Positions 9,125 to 19,736 of a stretch of DNA of 64,000 nt are shown one piece after another. How positions within the stretch are numbered: the stretch's first letter is position 1; each line of letters begins with the position of its first letter. Below the pieces are notes generated by a model. It was not told the DNA's origin, ran no database searches, and was given only the letters and a program-made list of their open reading frames with translations. Source of the DNA: Haliea sp. E1-2-M8 (lineage in GTDB: Bacteria; Pseudomonadota; Gammaproteobacteria; Pseudomonadales; Halieaceae); the NCBI RefSeq assembly GCF_030649675.1, contig NZ_JAUTDR010000003.1:62001-126000 (forward strand), given 5' to 3'. Made by a program: the position numbers and the translations under genes.

Positions 9125-9296
9125 TCTTTGCTTCCTCCTGCGTGGTGCGTTGACTCAGTTCCTCATCTGCAAAGGGCAGGTTGGCGGCCTCGTCAAAAGA
9201 TTTCTTGCGCTTGCTGCTCCAGGCCCAGATGCACAGGCCGATGAAGGCAAAGAACAGCAGAGCGGTGCTGATTCCTCTGAGATCATTGATATCCAT
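9117..9296 (-). CDS. ccoQ: cbb3 oxidase small subunit CcoQ
   Basis: A 59-residue frame read directly from the sequence: ATG at 9294-9296, TAG at 9117-9119. It starts MDINDLRGIST, has one membrane segment (about residues 10-26, ALLFFAFIGLCIWAW) followed by KRKKSFDEAA, and ends in an acidic tail. This is the CcoQ/FixQ pattern, a small single-span subunit that stabilises the oxidase. It sits 5 bases after ccoO and overlaps ccoP by 8, exactly where ccoQ is expected. Confidence 0.93.
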   Translation of the reverse strand: MDINDLRGISTALLFFAFIGLCIWAWSSKRKKSFDEAANLPFADEELSQRTTQEEAKND

Positions 9297-9301
9297 GCTG
9301 A

Positions 9302-9906
9302 TCAGCGCCTCGTCTGCAGGAGGGTGCCGAGCTGCTGCAGATAAGCAACCACGGCGTCGATCTCCATTTTGCCTTCCACCGCGCTGGCGGCACCGGCGAT
9401 GTCCTCATCCGAGTAGGGGACGCCGACGCGGCGCAGCGCGGCCATTTTTTTGCCCGTGCGCTCACCGTTGATCTCGTTGTCGAACAACCAGGGATAGGCG
9501 GGCATGTTGGATTCCGGTACCACATCCCGCGGGTTGTACATATGCGCCCGGTGCCAGTCATCGCTGTAGCGCTGCCCGACCCGGGCCAGGTCCGGACCGG
9601 TGCGCTTGGAGCCCCACAGGAAGGGGTGGTCATAGACGAATTCGCCGGCAACGGAATAGTGGCCGTAGCGCTCGGTCTCGGCGCGCAGCGGGCGGATCAT
9701 CTGCGAGTGGCAGTTGTTGCAACCCTCGCGGACGTAGATGTCCCGGCCCTCCAGTTCCAGGGCGGGCAGCGGCTTGAGGCCGGCAATGGGCTGGCTGACC
9801 TGCTTGCCGAGTATCAGCGGAACCAGTTCCACCAGGGTGCCGAAACTGATGGCGACGATCATCAAGACAATCATCAGGCCAACGTTTTTCTCTACGACTT
9901 CGTGCT

Positions 9907-9910
<4 letters not shown>
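9302..9910 (-). CDS. ccoO: cbb3 oxidase subunit II CcoO (monohaem cytochrome c)
   Basis: A 202-residue membrane-anchored cytochrome c. The N-terminal helix spans about residues 9-34, the haem site is CNNCH near residue 65, and the family patterns [12 protein letters not shown] and [14 protein letters not shown] follow. A methionine in NMPAYPWL is the likely distal ligand. CcoO relays electrons from CcoP to the catalytic subunit. Its start overlaps the end of ccoN by 4 bases (ATGA), so the two are translationally coupled. Confidence 0.97.
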
Positions 9911-11355
<1,445 letters not shown>

Positions 11356-11407
11356 GGTTTGGTTCCACTGTCATTGAAGGTGGGGCAAGTGCCCGGACCA
11401 GGGTTGT

Positions 11408-12010
11408 TCAGACGTCGGTGAAGGCGGGGCCCGCTCCAAGATCCCAGAGGATAACGGTGGTTACCATCAGGGACACGAGTATGACCAGCGCCACCGCGAC
11501 TACTGCGGTTGAGAACAGGAAGCCGCGCTCCTCGGGAATATTCACCATAATGGGAATGCCAAGATACAGCAGGTACACCGACCAGCTGACCGCGACTACG
11601 CCCACCAGCATGTCCACCCAAAGCAGGGGATAAAACCCGGCCAGACCGAACACAAACAGGGGCGTTACCGACAGTCCAGCGATCACGATGCCTCTGACAA
11701 AACTGGTTTCAGCACCGTAGGTGTCCGCCATCCAGTGAATGAAATAGCCCACCGCCACCACACAGCCAACCATGGCAAAGTAAAACAGGATGCACAGCTG
11801 CAGTGCGCTGTCCAGGGTCAGCCGGATGGCGGGCCCGTCGCCGACCGTCCAGCCCACGCGGCTGGTGCCGAAATACCAGGCCACTGCTGGCAATAGTGCC
11901 AGCACGCAGGGATAAAGTACCAGGATATTGAGCGAGCTCGTGGGCAGAGCGGCGACGCTGCGCCACTGTGCATCGGGTTTTACCAGTAGGCCTAGAGTGT
12001 GCTGGATCAT
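11408..12010 (-). CDS. Yip1-family-like membrane protein upstream of ccoN
   Basis: A 200-residue integral membrane protein with about five hydrophobic helices, the layout of bacterial Yip1-domain proteins, whose function is mostly unknown. It begins MIQHTLGLLVKPDAQW, an amphipathic opening seen in that family. It lies 52 bases upstream of ccoN on the same strand and directly behind the predicted FNR promoter, so it is likely the first gene of the cco transcript. A role in oxidase biogenesis is possible but rests only on position. Confidence 0.72.
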   Translation of the reverse strand: MIQHTLGLLVKPDAQWRSVAALPTSSLNILVLYPCVLALLPAVAWYFGTSRVGWTVGDGPAIRLTLDSALQLCILFYFAMVGCVVAVGYFIHWMADTYGAETSFVRGIVIAGLSVTPLFVFGLAGFYPLLWVDMLVGVVAVSWSVYLLYLGIPIMVNIPEERGFLFSTAVVAVALVILVSLMVTTVILWDLGAGPAFTDV

Positions 12011-12055
12011 GTTGTTTTACTCTCCCCGAAAAGTCGTTGTGCCTGGTACGGGCGC

Positions 12056-12096
12056 ATTCTAACTGCCTGCGCTGTCGGCGCCATGATGCAGATCAA
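12056..12096 (-). promoter_or_regulatory. Predicted FNR-dependent class II promoter of the Yip1-cco operon
   Basis: Read on the minus strand, TTGAT-CTGC-ATCAT occupies 12096-12083, matching the FNR consensus TTGAT-N4-ATCAA at 9 of 10 positions. A -10 hexamer TAGAAT lies at 12061-12056, putting the start near 12049 and the box centre close to -41, the usual class II activator position. The first downstream start codon is at 12010. cbb3 operons are classical FNR/Anr targets, and the fnr gene itself is adjacent. Confidence 0.7.
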
Positions 12097-12116
12097 CAGA
12101 GGTCTCCCGTCAGCGC

Positions 12117-12875
12117 TCATGCGGGGATGTTTGCCGCCAGCTGCAGGGCCTCGTGATTCAGAATTTCGATTTCCTTGTTGTCGACACGCAGAATGCCGCT
12201 TTTCTGCATCCGGCTGAATGCTCGGCTAATGGTTTCCACGGTTAATCCGAGATAGTTGCCGATATCCACCCGGGACATGGGCAGCCGGAACTGGCTCGCG
12301 CTCAGTTGGCGGCGGGCATTGCGCCTGGAGATGCTCAACAGCAGGGTGGCTACCCGTTCATCGGCCGAGTTCTTGCTCAACAGGGTGATAAGCAGCTGGT
12401 CTTCGGTAATCTCCCGGCTCAACAACTGGAACAGGTGCCGTTGCAGGCCCGGCATGAGTGCGCTGAGCTTTTCCAGAGAGTCGAAGGGGATCGCGCAGAT
12501 GGCCGAGGTCTCCAGGGCCCGCGCCGATGAGGCATGGGCGCTTTCGCTGATACCGTCCATGCCGAGGATTTCCCCGGGGAAGTAGAAGCCGGTCACCTGC
12601 TCGCGCCCATCGCTGGTGGTCCGGTAAGCTTTCATGGCACCCGAGCGCACGGCGTAGATAGACTGGAAAGGAGCTCCCTCGTGACACAGGAGCTCGTTCT
12701 TCTGCAGCGGTTTGCTGCGCTGGATGATGTTCTCCAACTGTTCCAGGTCAGTGCTGTTGAGCGCCAGCGGCAGACAGATCCGACTCAGCCTGCAGGTTTC
12801 GCAGCTGACTTTGAACTCGTGGTTACATGATCGGAATGGCGCGGTTTCGCTGAGGTTCTGCAGGTGCCCGGACAT
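12117..12875 (-). CDS. fnr: FNR/Anr-type oxygen-sensing transcription regulator
   Basis: A Crp/Fnr-family protein of 252 residues. The iron-sulfur ligands match E. coli FNR: Cys25, Cys28 and Cys34 in CETCRLSRIC, plus Cys127 in SAICAIPF. The cyclic-nucleotide-like sensor domain is followed by the recognition helix VETISRAFSRMQ, with the E-x-x-S-R contacts that read TTGAT half sites. ATG 12875 follows AAGGGGA; the longer frame to 12935 lacks such a site. A TATACT -10 lies at 12911-12906. It probably controls the cco operon and ompW through the two boxes found here. Confidence 0.95.
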   Translation of the reverse strand: MSGHLQNLSETAPFRSCNHEFKVSCETCRLSRICLPLALNSTDLEQLENIIQRSKPLQKNELLCHEGAPFQSIYAVRSGAMKAYRTTSDGREQVTGFYFPGEILGMDGISESAHASSARALETSAICAIPFDSLEKLSALMPGLQRHLFQLLSREITEDQLLITLLSKNSADERVATLLLSISRRNARRQLSASQFRLPMSRVDIGNYLGLTVETISRAFSRMQKSGILRVDNKEIEILNHEALQLAANIPA

Positions 12876-12964
12876 GGTTTCCCCTTGGACATATATACGC
12901 TGCAAAGTATAGAGCATTTGCCTGCCCCCCTGCACCCCGCGGGTATCAGATCAGGGGCGGGCTT

Positions 12965-14164
12965 TCAACCCAGTGAGGCGACGCTTTTCAGTATCAACCG
13001 CACCAGTTCCGCCTGGCGGGAAACCCCGGTCTTGGCAAAAATGGATTTCAGCTGGGCGCGGGCGGTATGCGGGGAAATATTCTGGGCCTCGGACACCTCG
13101 GTCAGGCTGAGGCCCCGGGACAGCAACAAGGCCAGGTTGGCCTCGGCCGGAGTGAGGTCAAAGAGCTGCCCCAGGGTACCCTGGGAAGCAGTTTCGTTGA
13201 GCTCCGGGTCAGAGATGAATACCGCCACGCAGGGGCTCGACTGGCCTTCCCCCCACTCCGGGACGGGCACCGGCCGCAGCACCAGGCCGAGCTGGGAATG
13301 GCCGCCGCTGCGGAGAATGCGCAGGGCCCGGACGACCGAAGTCTCGCCCCGCTGCTGGGCCTTGATGATGGTCTCCAGCGCCGCCTGCAGTTCCCGGTTC
13401 TTGTCGCGGCCCTCAATGACCAGCTGTTGTCCACGTACGCTGAGCCCGTTGCCCTCGTCCAGCAGCGCCCGGGCGATGGTATTGGTGCTGAGGATGCGGC
13501 CCTGTTCATCCAGTACAATGGTGGCCACCGCCAGCTGCTCCACGGCACCGGCGTACAGATTGCGCTCGGACACGGTACGGCTGAGGGTGGCATACACCTG
13601 TATGGACAAGCGCAAGTGGGGCGCGATTCGGGTGAGCAAATTGCGCTCGTCGGTGCTGAAATGGGGCTCATTGCGGCGCCGGGAGAAGCGCAGGCGGGCC
13701 AGCATGCCGCCGGGCTCGACAGTGTCGAGGCCGAGAATGCGGAACAGGCCGGCGGATTTCAGGTAGTGTTCGTAGTAGTCCGAGGCCACCAGTTCCTCGT
13801 CGCTGAGAATATCCTCGAGCGCCACCACCCGGTCCGGCGGCAGATTGACAAAAGGATCCAGGGAGAAGAACTGTTCGCGGTAGGCGGTCACCTCCCAGTC
13901 GGCGGGATCCGACAGCCCCTCCGGATTTATATCCTCGCTGGGGGGGCGCACGCTGTTGAGAATAACCCCGCGGTCGTCCTCCGCCGGTGGTCGCAACACC
14001 AGGGATACGACGTGGCAATCGATCAGTTTACGCAGTGCGGGCAGGGCCGAAGCCCAGGGCGGGCTTTCCAGCGGCCCGCGGTAGAGTGCCGCGACCAGCT
14101 CATCGTAGTCGGCGGGAATCGCGGCCAGCATGGCGGGTGTCAGGCTGGACCCGGATCCCTTCAC
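12965..14164 (-). CDS. LuxR-type helix-turn-helix transcription regulator
   Basis: A 399-residue protein ending in a LuxR-type DNA-binding domain (about residues 335-397; LTPAEANLALLLSRG and NISPHTARAQLKSIF). The middle (about residues 210-330) resembles a PAS-like sensory region (ATIVLDEQGRILSTN). The N-terminal 200 residues were not recognised. There is no receiver domain with a phosphorylation Asp pattern. Its start overlaps the stop of the GGDEF/EAL gene by 4 bases (ATGA), so the two likely act together. The target genes are unknown; fnr lies 89 bases downstream. Confidence 0.82.
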   Translation of the reverse strand: MKGSGSSLTPAMLAAIPADYDELVAALYRGPLESPPWASALPALRKLIDCHVVSLVLRPPAEDDRGVILNSVRPPSEDINPEGLSDPADWEVTAYREQFFSLDPFVNLPPDRVVALEDILSDEELVASDYYEHYLKSAGLFRILGLDTVEPGGMLARLRFSRRRNEPHFSTDERNLLTRIAPHLRLSIQVYATLSRTVSERNLYAGAVEQLAVATIVLDEQGRILSTNTIARALLDEGNGLSVRGQQLVIEGRDKNRELQAALETIIKAQQRGETSVVRALRILRSGGHSQLGLVLRPVPVPEWGEGQSSPCVAVFISDPELNETASQGTLGQLFDLTPAEANLALLLSRGLSLTEVSEAQNISPHTARAQLKSIFAKTGVSRQAELVRLILKSVASLG

Positions 14165-17100
14165 TTCTCGATACTCAAGAGGTCGAGCGCCACTTCTGCC
14201 AGGGGCTTGGGCCGCCCGATGCCCCAGCCCTGCAGGTAATCAACCCCGATCTCCTGCAGCTTTTCGATGATGGCCTCATTTTCAACCGACTCGGCGATGG
14301 TTTCCTGGCCCAGGAAGTGGGCCAGGTCGTTGATGGAACGCGCCATCGCATAATCGTTGCGGTTCTGGTGAATATTGGTGATGAAGCTGCCGTCGATCTT
14401 GACGTAGTCGACCGGCAGCTCCCGCAGGTAATTGTGGCTGGCCAAACCGGTGCCGAAGTCGTCGATAGAGAACTTGCAGCCAATATTGCGGAAGGCGCGG
14501 ACGAAATCCGCCGCCTTGACCAGGTTGGCTATGGTGCCGGTCTCGGTGATTTCGAAACAGAGGCGGTTGGTGCCAACACCGAATTCGGAGATCTGCTCGA
14601 ACAGGTAATCGAGGAACGCATCGTCGGTGACGCTGGCGCCGGACAGGTTGATGGCGAGGTTGGGCACCACTTTCTGGGCGTCCATCAGGGAGCTTATCCA
14701 GCGAAAGGCCTCGCGCACTACCCAGCGATCCACCAGGGTCATGAAACCATAGCGTTCGGCGGAGTCGATGAAAGCCTGGGGAGAACTGAGGTTGCCATCC
14801 TTGTCACGCACAGCCAGCAGCAGTTCATAGTGGCGGGTGGTGCGCATGTGGCCGGCCACGGCCGTCTTCGCGATTGGCTGCGCCCGCAGTACGAACCGCT
14901 CGCTCTCCAGCGCTTCTTCCAGCGCCCGTCGCGAGCGGCGCTGCTCCTGCCGATAGCTTTTTACCGTGTCCTCGCTGTCGCCATATTGCTCGACCCGGTT
15001 GCGGCCCTGCTCCTTGGCCTGCTGCATGGCCTCGCGGGCATTGGCCATGACCTGGTCGACACCGGGGCTGTAGTCGAGAATCGGGGCAATCCCGATAGAG
15101 ACGGTGAAACTGACCTTCTCGCCCTCGATCTCTACGCTGCCAGCGGCGATTTCGCTGCGGATCTTTTCGGCAATCGCCTGTGCCTGCTCCAGGTCCCGGT
15201 CGACCAGCAGCACCGCAAACTCATCCTCGCCCAACCGCGCAGAGGAAGTTTTTTTACCGTGGAGCTGCGCCAGCAGGCGCGAGAACTCCAGCAAAACCTG
15301 GTCGCCACTGATACGGTCGTAGACCTCGTTGACCAGATTGAAGCGGTCGACATTGAGCCACAGCATGGCATGCTGGGAGCGGTGCTGCTGGGCGTGACGC
15401 AGGGTTCGGTCCAGTTGCTCGAGGAATGTCTCACGGTTGATCAGGCGAGTCAGGGAGTCATGATTGCGGGCAAAGCTCAGGGTGCGCTGCACATGTTCCA
15501 GCGTGCCGTACATACTCTGGTCGACCACCGACAGTTTGTCTGCGGGTGCTGGCGGTTGTGCCCCGCGGCTGAGCTGGCGGGCCAGCTGTACCTTGTCGAG
15601 TTCAGCCACCTTTTGCCCGCGATCGTTGACAAACAGGAAGCGCTCCCGGTCGTCGCTGATCCAGGCCAGCTGCATCCGGTGCCGCTGCCCCGCCTTGTCG
15701 CGGTAGTTCAGCCAGTTGCCGGTTTCCAGCTCCTCCACCCGCCGCACCCAGCGCCGCAAGCGCAGGGTTTTGTCGATTCGCTTGCGTCGGGCATCGATGA
15801 CAGCTTCGCCACTCGCGGCCTCGGACGGGGTTGCCGCTGCGACCACAACCGGCGCTTCCCCGGCGAGGATGGCGCGCAGCTCGTCCAGTACCGTCTGGAT
15901 CGACACGTTGCCGGGCAGCGCAGCACTGACCTGCTGTTCAAGCAGGTCGATGAAGGGCTCGGCCTCCATGCTGCGCTCGACGACCAGATCTTCATCGGCG
16001 TCGCCCTGTTGCTGCTGGACCAGCCAGGCCGCCAGCAGGTCCAGGGTGCGCAAGTGCTCCTGCCACTCGCGGCTGTCGGCGCCCTGCTTGATGTGGGTAA
16101 GCACCATAAGGTCGCGCCAGCCATTGTCGATCAGGTCCAACAGAACCTGGGGCGCGCCCGACTCGGGCAGGGTATCGCGAACAACGGCGTCCACGGCGTT
16201 GCGGGCGCTGCTCAGCTTCTCCTTGCCCTCCTGCGCCTTGACCACCCGCTCGACATTGCGTGCGTGGGCGTGGGCCTGCTGCTGGACCAGCTTTTCGACC
16301 CCGGCGAGGGCCTGGTCGAACACTTCAGTGTCGCGATCGTAATTGCTGACGATGGTGTCGATGATGGCTTCGACCCTGGCCTCAAGCATCCGGTTGGGGA
16401 AGTTGGCCGAGCTTGCCAGCACGGCCAGTTTGTCCACCAGGCTGCGGGCAGGGTGCTCGGCGTCGAGAAAGAAATGGGGCTCCAGCAGGGCCAGGCGCGC
16501 CAGCGGAATCTGCAGGTTGCCGAGGGCGGGCTTTAGCTCTGTGCTGACATCCAGCTTTGACTGGATGGTCCCGAACAGGCTGTCAACCATCTCCAGCTGG
16601 TTGCGATTCTCGACGCTGATACCGCTGCCACTACCCAGGCCCTGTGCCTCTCCCGCGTGGGCGACCAGAAAGTCGGCGATGGATCCGGCGCTCTGGATTT
16701 GCTGCAGTGCCTCGCTGTTCTGCTGCAACCGCGCCAGCGCGTCGACCACGGCCTGGGCATCCGCCACCGGCCCGCTGCCGGCTGCCACCGCGCCGCCCTC
16801 GGCCTCGCGCTTGAAATTCAGGGCGTTGATCACAGAGCTGTAGAGCTTCTGCGGGCGAGACTCTGGTGCGTTGGCCTCCGCCCGGGGCGTACCGGGGTCT
16901 GGCAGGTGCGGTGCGACAGGCTGTTCCTGCGGTTCGGTGCCCGGGGACGCTGGTGGCCGGCGCTCGGGCCTGTCCAGTTTTTTCAGCAGGGAACCGCGGG
17001 TGCGGATCTCGGATTCCAGCTCCGGCCTGATGCCCCCTGCCGCGAGATACTCGTTGAGCGTTGCAAAGAAATCGTCCAGCCGGCGGACAAAATGGGTCAC

Positions 17101-17631
17101 GAAAAAATCGTAGATCCTGGGCGCCAGCTTCGGCGGGATTTTATATGCCTCCAGCACCTGCTGCAGGGCCCGACAAAGCTGCGCCACGTGTTCCGGCAGT
17201 CGCAGCAGCATGGGATCGGCGCTCGCGAGCTCCGCTACCCGAATCTGCAGTGCCTCCAGCGGTATCCGGTACAGGTCCTCGCCGATGTTGACCATCCGCT
17301 CGACCGCAAGAAAGTCCTCGAAGTCGTTCAGATCAACCAGGTCGAGCGTGCCGCCCTCTTCAATCAGATCCCACCACTGGTGCAATTCCGAGGACGGCGG
17401 GGTGAGCTTGGCATGAAAGTCCCGGATGTGTTCCAGATAGGCGGCCACCATGGCCTGGCGCTGCAGCTGGAGAATGGCGACTGCTTCCGCAACTGTTCCC
17501 CGCCCAACCTGCCCGGGTTGCGTCCCTGGGGATATGCTCAACAGGTGATCGCTGAGCTCCTCCAGAAATGCCGTGAACAGGCCGTGAAGCTCGCGCTCGC
17601 TGAGTGCCCGGTAACTGTCCAGCAGGCTCAA
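14161..17631 (-). CDS. Large c-di-GMP protein: DUF1631-like region, degenerate GGDEF, EAL domain
   Basis: About 1156 residues, with no obvious membrane segment. The first ~630 residues are helical and resemble DUF1631 proteins, including a segment with FLFVNDRGQKVAELD. A diguanylate-cyclase-like domain follows, whose signature reads GEDEF (residues 801-805) instead of GGDEF, so synthesis is probably lost. The C-terminal EAL domain keeps YELLLAV, NLSG, EITETG, IDDFGTG, VKID and ESVEN, consistent with phosphodiesterase activity. TTG 17631 was chosen because GGAGG lies 7 bases upstream; a TTG at 17652 is the alternative. A TATACT -10 lies at 17666-17661. It is translationally coupled to the LuxR-type regulator. 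Confidence 0.85.
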   Translation of the reverse strand: MSLLDSYRALSERELHGLFTAFLEELSDHLLSISPGTQPGQVGRGTVAEAVAILQLQRQAMVAAYLEHIRDFHAKLTPPSSELHQWWDLIEEGGTLDLVDLNDFEDFLAVERMVNIGEDLYRIPLEALQIRVAELASADPMLLRLPEHVAQLCRALQQVLEAYKIPPKLAPRIYDFFVTHFVRRLDDFFATLNEYLAAGGIRPELESEIRTRGSLLKKLDRPERRPPASPGTEPQEQPVAPHLPDPGTPRAEANAPESRPQKLYSSVINALNFKREAEGGAVAAGSGPVADAQAVVDALARLQQNSEALQQIQSAGSIADFLVAHAGEAQGLGSGSGISVENRNQLEMVDSLFGTIQSKLDVSTELKPALGNLQIPLARLALLEPHFFLDAEHPARSLVDKLAVLASSANFPNRMLEARVEAIIDTIVSNYDRDTEVFDQALAGVEKLVQQQAHAHARNVERVVKAQEGKEKLSSARNAVDAVVRDTLPESGAPQVLLDLIDNGWRDLMVLTHIKQGADSREWQEHLRTLDLLAAWLVQQQQGDADEDLVVERSMEAEPFIDLLEQQVSAALPGNVSIQTVLDELRAILAGEAPVVVAAATPSEAASGEAVIDARRKRIDKTLRLRRWVRRVEELETGNWLNYRDKAGQRHRMQLAWISDDRERFLFVNDRGQKVAELDKVQLARQLSRGAQPPAPADKLSVVDQSMYGTLEHVQRTLSFARNHDSLTRLINRETFLEQLDRTLRHAQQHRSQHAMLWLNVDRFNLVNEVYDRISGDQVLLEFSRLLAQLHGKKTSSARLGEDEFAVLLVDRDLEQAQAIAEKIRSEIAAGSVEIEGEKVSFTVSIGIAPILDYSPGVDQVMANAREAMQQAKEQGRNRVEQYGDSEDTVKSYRQEQRRSRRALEEALESERFVLRAQPIAKTAVAGHMRTTRHYELLLAVRDKDGNLSSPQAFIDSAERYGFMTLVDRWVVREAFRWISSLMDAQKVVPNLAINLSGASVTDDAFLDYLFEQISEFGVGTNRLCFEITETGTIANLVKAADFVRAFRNIGCKFSIDDFGTGLASHNYLRELPVDYVKIDGSFITNIHQNRNDYAMARSINDLAHFLGQETIAESVENEAIIEKLQEIGVDYLQGWGIGRPKPLAEVALDLLSIEK

Positions 17632-17723
17632 GCGCCTTCCTCCGGTGAACAAAAAAAATCAGTATACCGTCATGGACGCCGGGCACAAACAGGCCCGTGC
17701 GCCGGCGCAGTGGAATACCGCAT

Positions 17724-19736
17724 TCAGGGTGGGGGCGGTTTGTCCCCGGGTGCTGGCAGGCTGAAGGCGAGCAGCGCATCGCCGGCCTCTGACCAACCGT
17801 GTCCACCGGCAGCCAACACCACAAACTGGCGTCCCCGCGGCTGCGTACGGTAGCTGAGTGGAGTCGCGTTGCCGGTAAAGGGCAGGTCGTACTCCCACAA
17901 CAGCTCGCCGCTGGCGCTGGCAAAGGCGCGGAAGCTCGAGTCGGTCGTCGCAGCGATGAATATCAGGCCGGACGCTGTGGTCAGGGGGCCGCCGGCGTTG
18001 GGGCTGCCGGCGTCAAACCAGAACGGCCATGGGGCCTGGCCCCGGGTGTTGCCCAGGCTGCGCCTCCATACGGTTTCCCCCGTGCGCAAATCCACCGCAG
18101 TCAGGCTGCCCCAGGGGCGCGGATTGCAGGGGGCGCCCAGGGGCGACATCAGGGGAAACCGGCGTACGCCATAGGGGCTGCCGGTCATCGGGTAATGCTC
18201 TATCGGATAACCCTGGGTCGGGTTCAGCGCATCGTACTCAGCTCGCGGAATCAGCTGGACCACCGACGCCAGGTGCATCTGGTTGACGATGAGCAGGCCG
18301 CGCTCCGGGTCGATGCTGATGCCGCCCCAGTTGATGCCGCCGGTGGTGCTGGGGTAGAGGACACTGCCCTGCAGGCTGGGCGGGGTAAAGATGCCCTCAT
18401 TGCGGTACTTGGCCAACTCCCGCTGGCAGGCCAGCTTGTCCAGCCAGACAAAGCCGTCCATGTGCTCGGGGCCCAGCCGCTGCGGCAGGTGCAGTGGCGC
18501 CGGGTGGGTCGGAAAAGGCTGCGTGGGTGAAAGGATTTCGCCGGGCACGCCATCCCCCGGCACCGGGCGCTCCTCTACCGGGTAAAGCGGCTCCCCGGTG
18601 TTGCGGTCGAGCAGGAATACATGGCCCATCTTGGTGGCCTGAGCGAGGCCGGGGCGCCCGGCGCCCACCCCCGGGATCCGGAACAGGGTGGGCTGGGACG
18701 CCACATCGTAGTCCCAGACATCGTGGTGCACGGTCTGGAAGTGCCAGCGCAGCTCACCGCTGCGGTCATCCAGTGCCACCACCGAAGAGCCATAGGCGTC
18801 GATACCGTCGCGTTCCCCGGCAAACAGGTCCGGTGCCGGGTTGCCCGTGGGTACGTACACCAGACCCTGAGCGGGATCACCGGCGATGGGCGCCCACACG
18901 TTGGGGCTGCCCGTGTGATAGCGGGCATTGCCCAGGCTGTCGCGGTGCCGTTCCCGGTATTCTTCGGTCACCGGCTCCCAGGCCCAGACCAGTTTGCCGC
19001 TGCGTACATCGAATGCGCGCACCACGCCGGAGGGCACATCCTTGCGCTCGTTGTCCGGGACCATGGCGCCGATCACGGCGACATCGTTCTGCACCCAGGG
19101 CGGCGAGGTCGGGTAGTACACCAGCGGTTCGCCGCCGCTGATGTCTTCGCGCAGGGACACCCGGCCATCGGTGCCGAAGTCTGCACAGGGCAGGCCGGTG
19201 TTCGCATCCAGGGCGATCAGCTCCGCGTCGCGGGTGCCGTAAAGCACCCGCTGCCCGCAGCTGCCAGCGGCTTCCTCCGGGTCGCTGGCCTGCCACAGCG
19301 CCACCCCGCGACAGACCACCGGGTAGATTCCGCTGCGGCGGTTCTGCGCTTTGGGGTCGAACTGCCAGCGCTCGGCGCCGGTTTCCGCGTCCAGCGCGAA
19401 TACGCGGCCGAAGGGCGTGCAGTAATACAGGGTGTCGCCGTCGACCACGGGGGTGACCTGAAACGAGGTCAGGCCCCAGTCCCCGCTGCCGTCGCTGAAG
19501 TCACCGGAGCGGTGCTCCCAGGCCAGTTCCAGCTGCGCCACGTTGGCCGGGGTAATGTCCACCAGCGGGCTGTGCTGGCTGGCGTCCTCGCCCCCGTAGT
19601 TGGGCCAGCCGGCGGTGACGGCTGCGCGAGCGCTGGCGCCGGGCTCCGGCTCCTGCGCTGCGTGACAGCCAGCGGCCAGGCCCAGACCCAGACCCAGCGC
19701 CAGGACGAACGCAGCCACGCTGCGTTGGCGGCTCAT
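17724..19736 (-). CDS. PQQ-dependent dehydrogenase lipoprotein (glucose/quinate dehydrogenase family)
   Basis: A 670-residue quinoprotein with an eight-bladed propeller pattern like the catalytic part of membrane glucose dehydrogenase: TVHHDVWDYDVASQPTLF, GGINWGGISIDPE and GPLTTASGLIFIAAT all fit. Unlike E. coli glucose dehydrogenase it lacks the N-terminal membrane helices and instead has a lipoprotein signal with lipobox LAAGC. No CxxCH haem site is present, so electrons probably pass to quinone or an external cytochrome. ATG 19736 overlaps the SDR stop by 4 bases. The substrate (sugar, polyol or other alcohol) cannot be told. No pqq biosynthesis gene lies in the window. Confidence 0.9.
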   Translation of the reverse strand: MSRQRSVAAFVLALGLGLGLAAGCHAAQEPEPGASARAAVTAGWPNYGGEDASQHSPLVDITPANVAQLELAWEHRSGDFSDGSGDWGLTSFQVTPVVDGDTLYYCTPFGRVFALDAETGAERWQFDPKAQNRRSGIYPVVCRGVALWQASDPEEAAGSCGQRVLYGTRDAELIALDANTGLPCADFGTDGRVSLREDISGGEPLVYYPTSPPWVQNDVAVIGAMVPDNERKDVPSGVVRAFDVRSGKLVWAWEPVTEEYRERHRDSLGNARYHTGSPNVWAPIAGDPAQGLVYVPTGNPAPDLFAGERDGIDAYGSSVVALDDRSGELRWHFQTVHHDVWDYDVASQPTLFRIPGVGAGRPGLAQATKMGHVFLLDRNTGEPLYPVEERPVPGDGVPGEILSPTQPFPTHPAPLHLPQRLGPEHMDGFVWLDKLACQRELAKYRNEGIFTPPSLQGSVLYPSTTGGINWGGISIDPERGLLIVNQMHLASVVQLIPRAEYDALNPTQGYPIEHYPMTGSPYGVRRFPLMSPLGAPCNPRPWGSLTAVDLRTGETVWRRSLGNTRGQAPWPFWFDAGSPNAGGPLTTASGLIFIAATTDSSFRAFASASGELLWEYDLPFTGNATPLSYRTQPRGRQFVVLAAGGHGWSEAGDALLAFSLPAPGDKPPPP

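Noticed and set aside
13987-16536. 849-codon open frame on the plus strand
   Set aside because: It lies antisense to the LuxR-type and GGDEF/EAL genes, has no domain character, and follows from high GC content.
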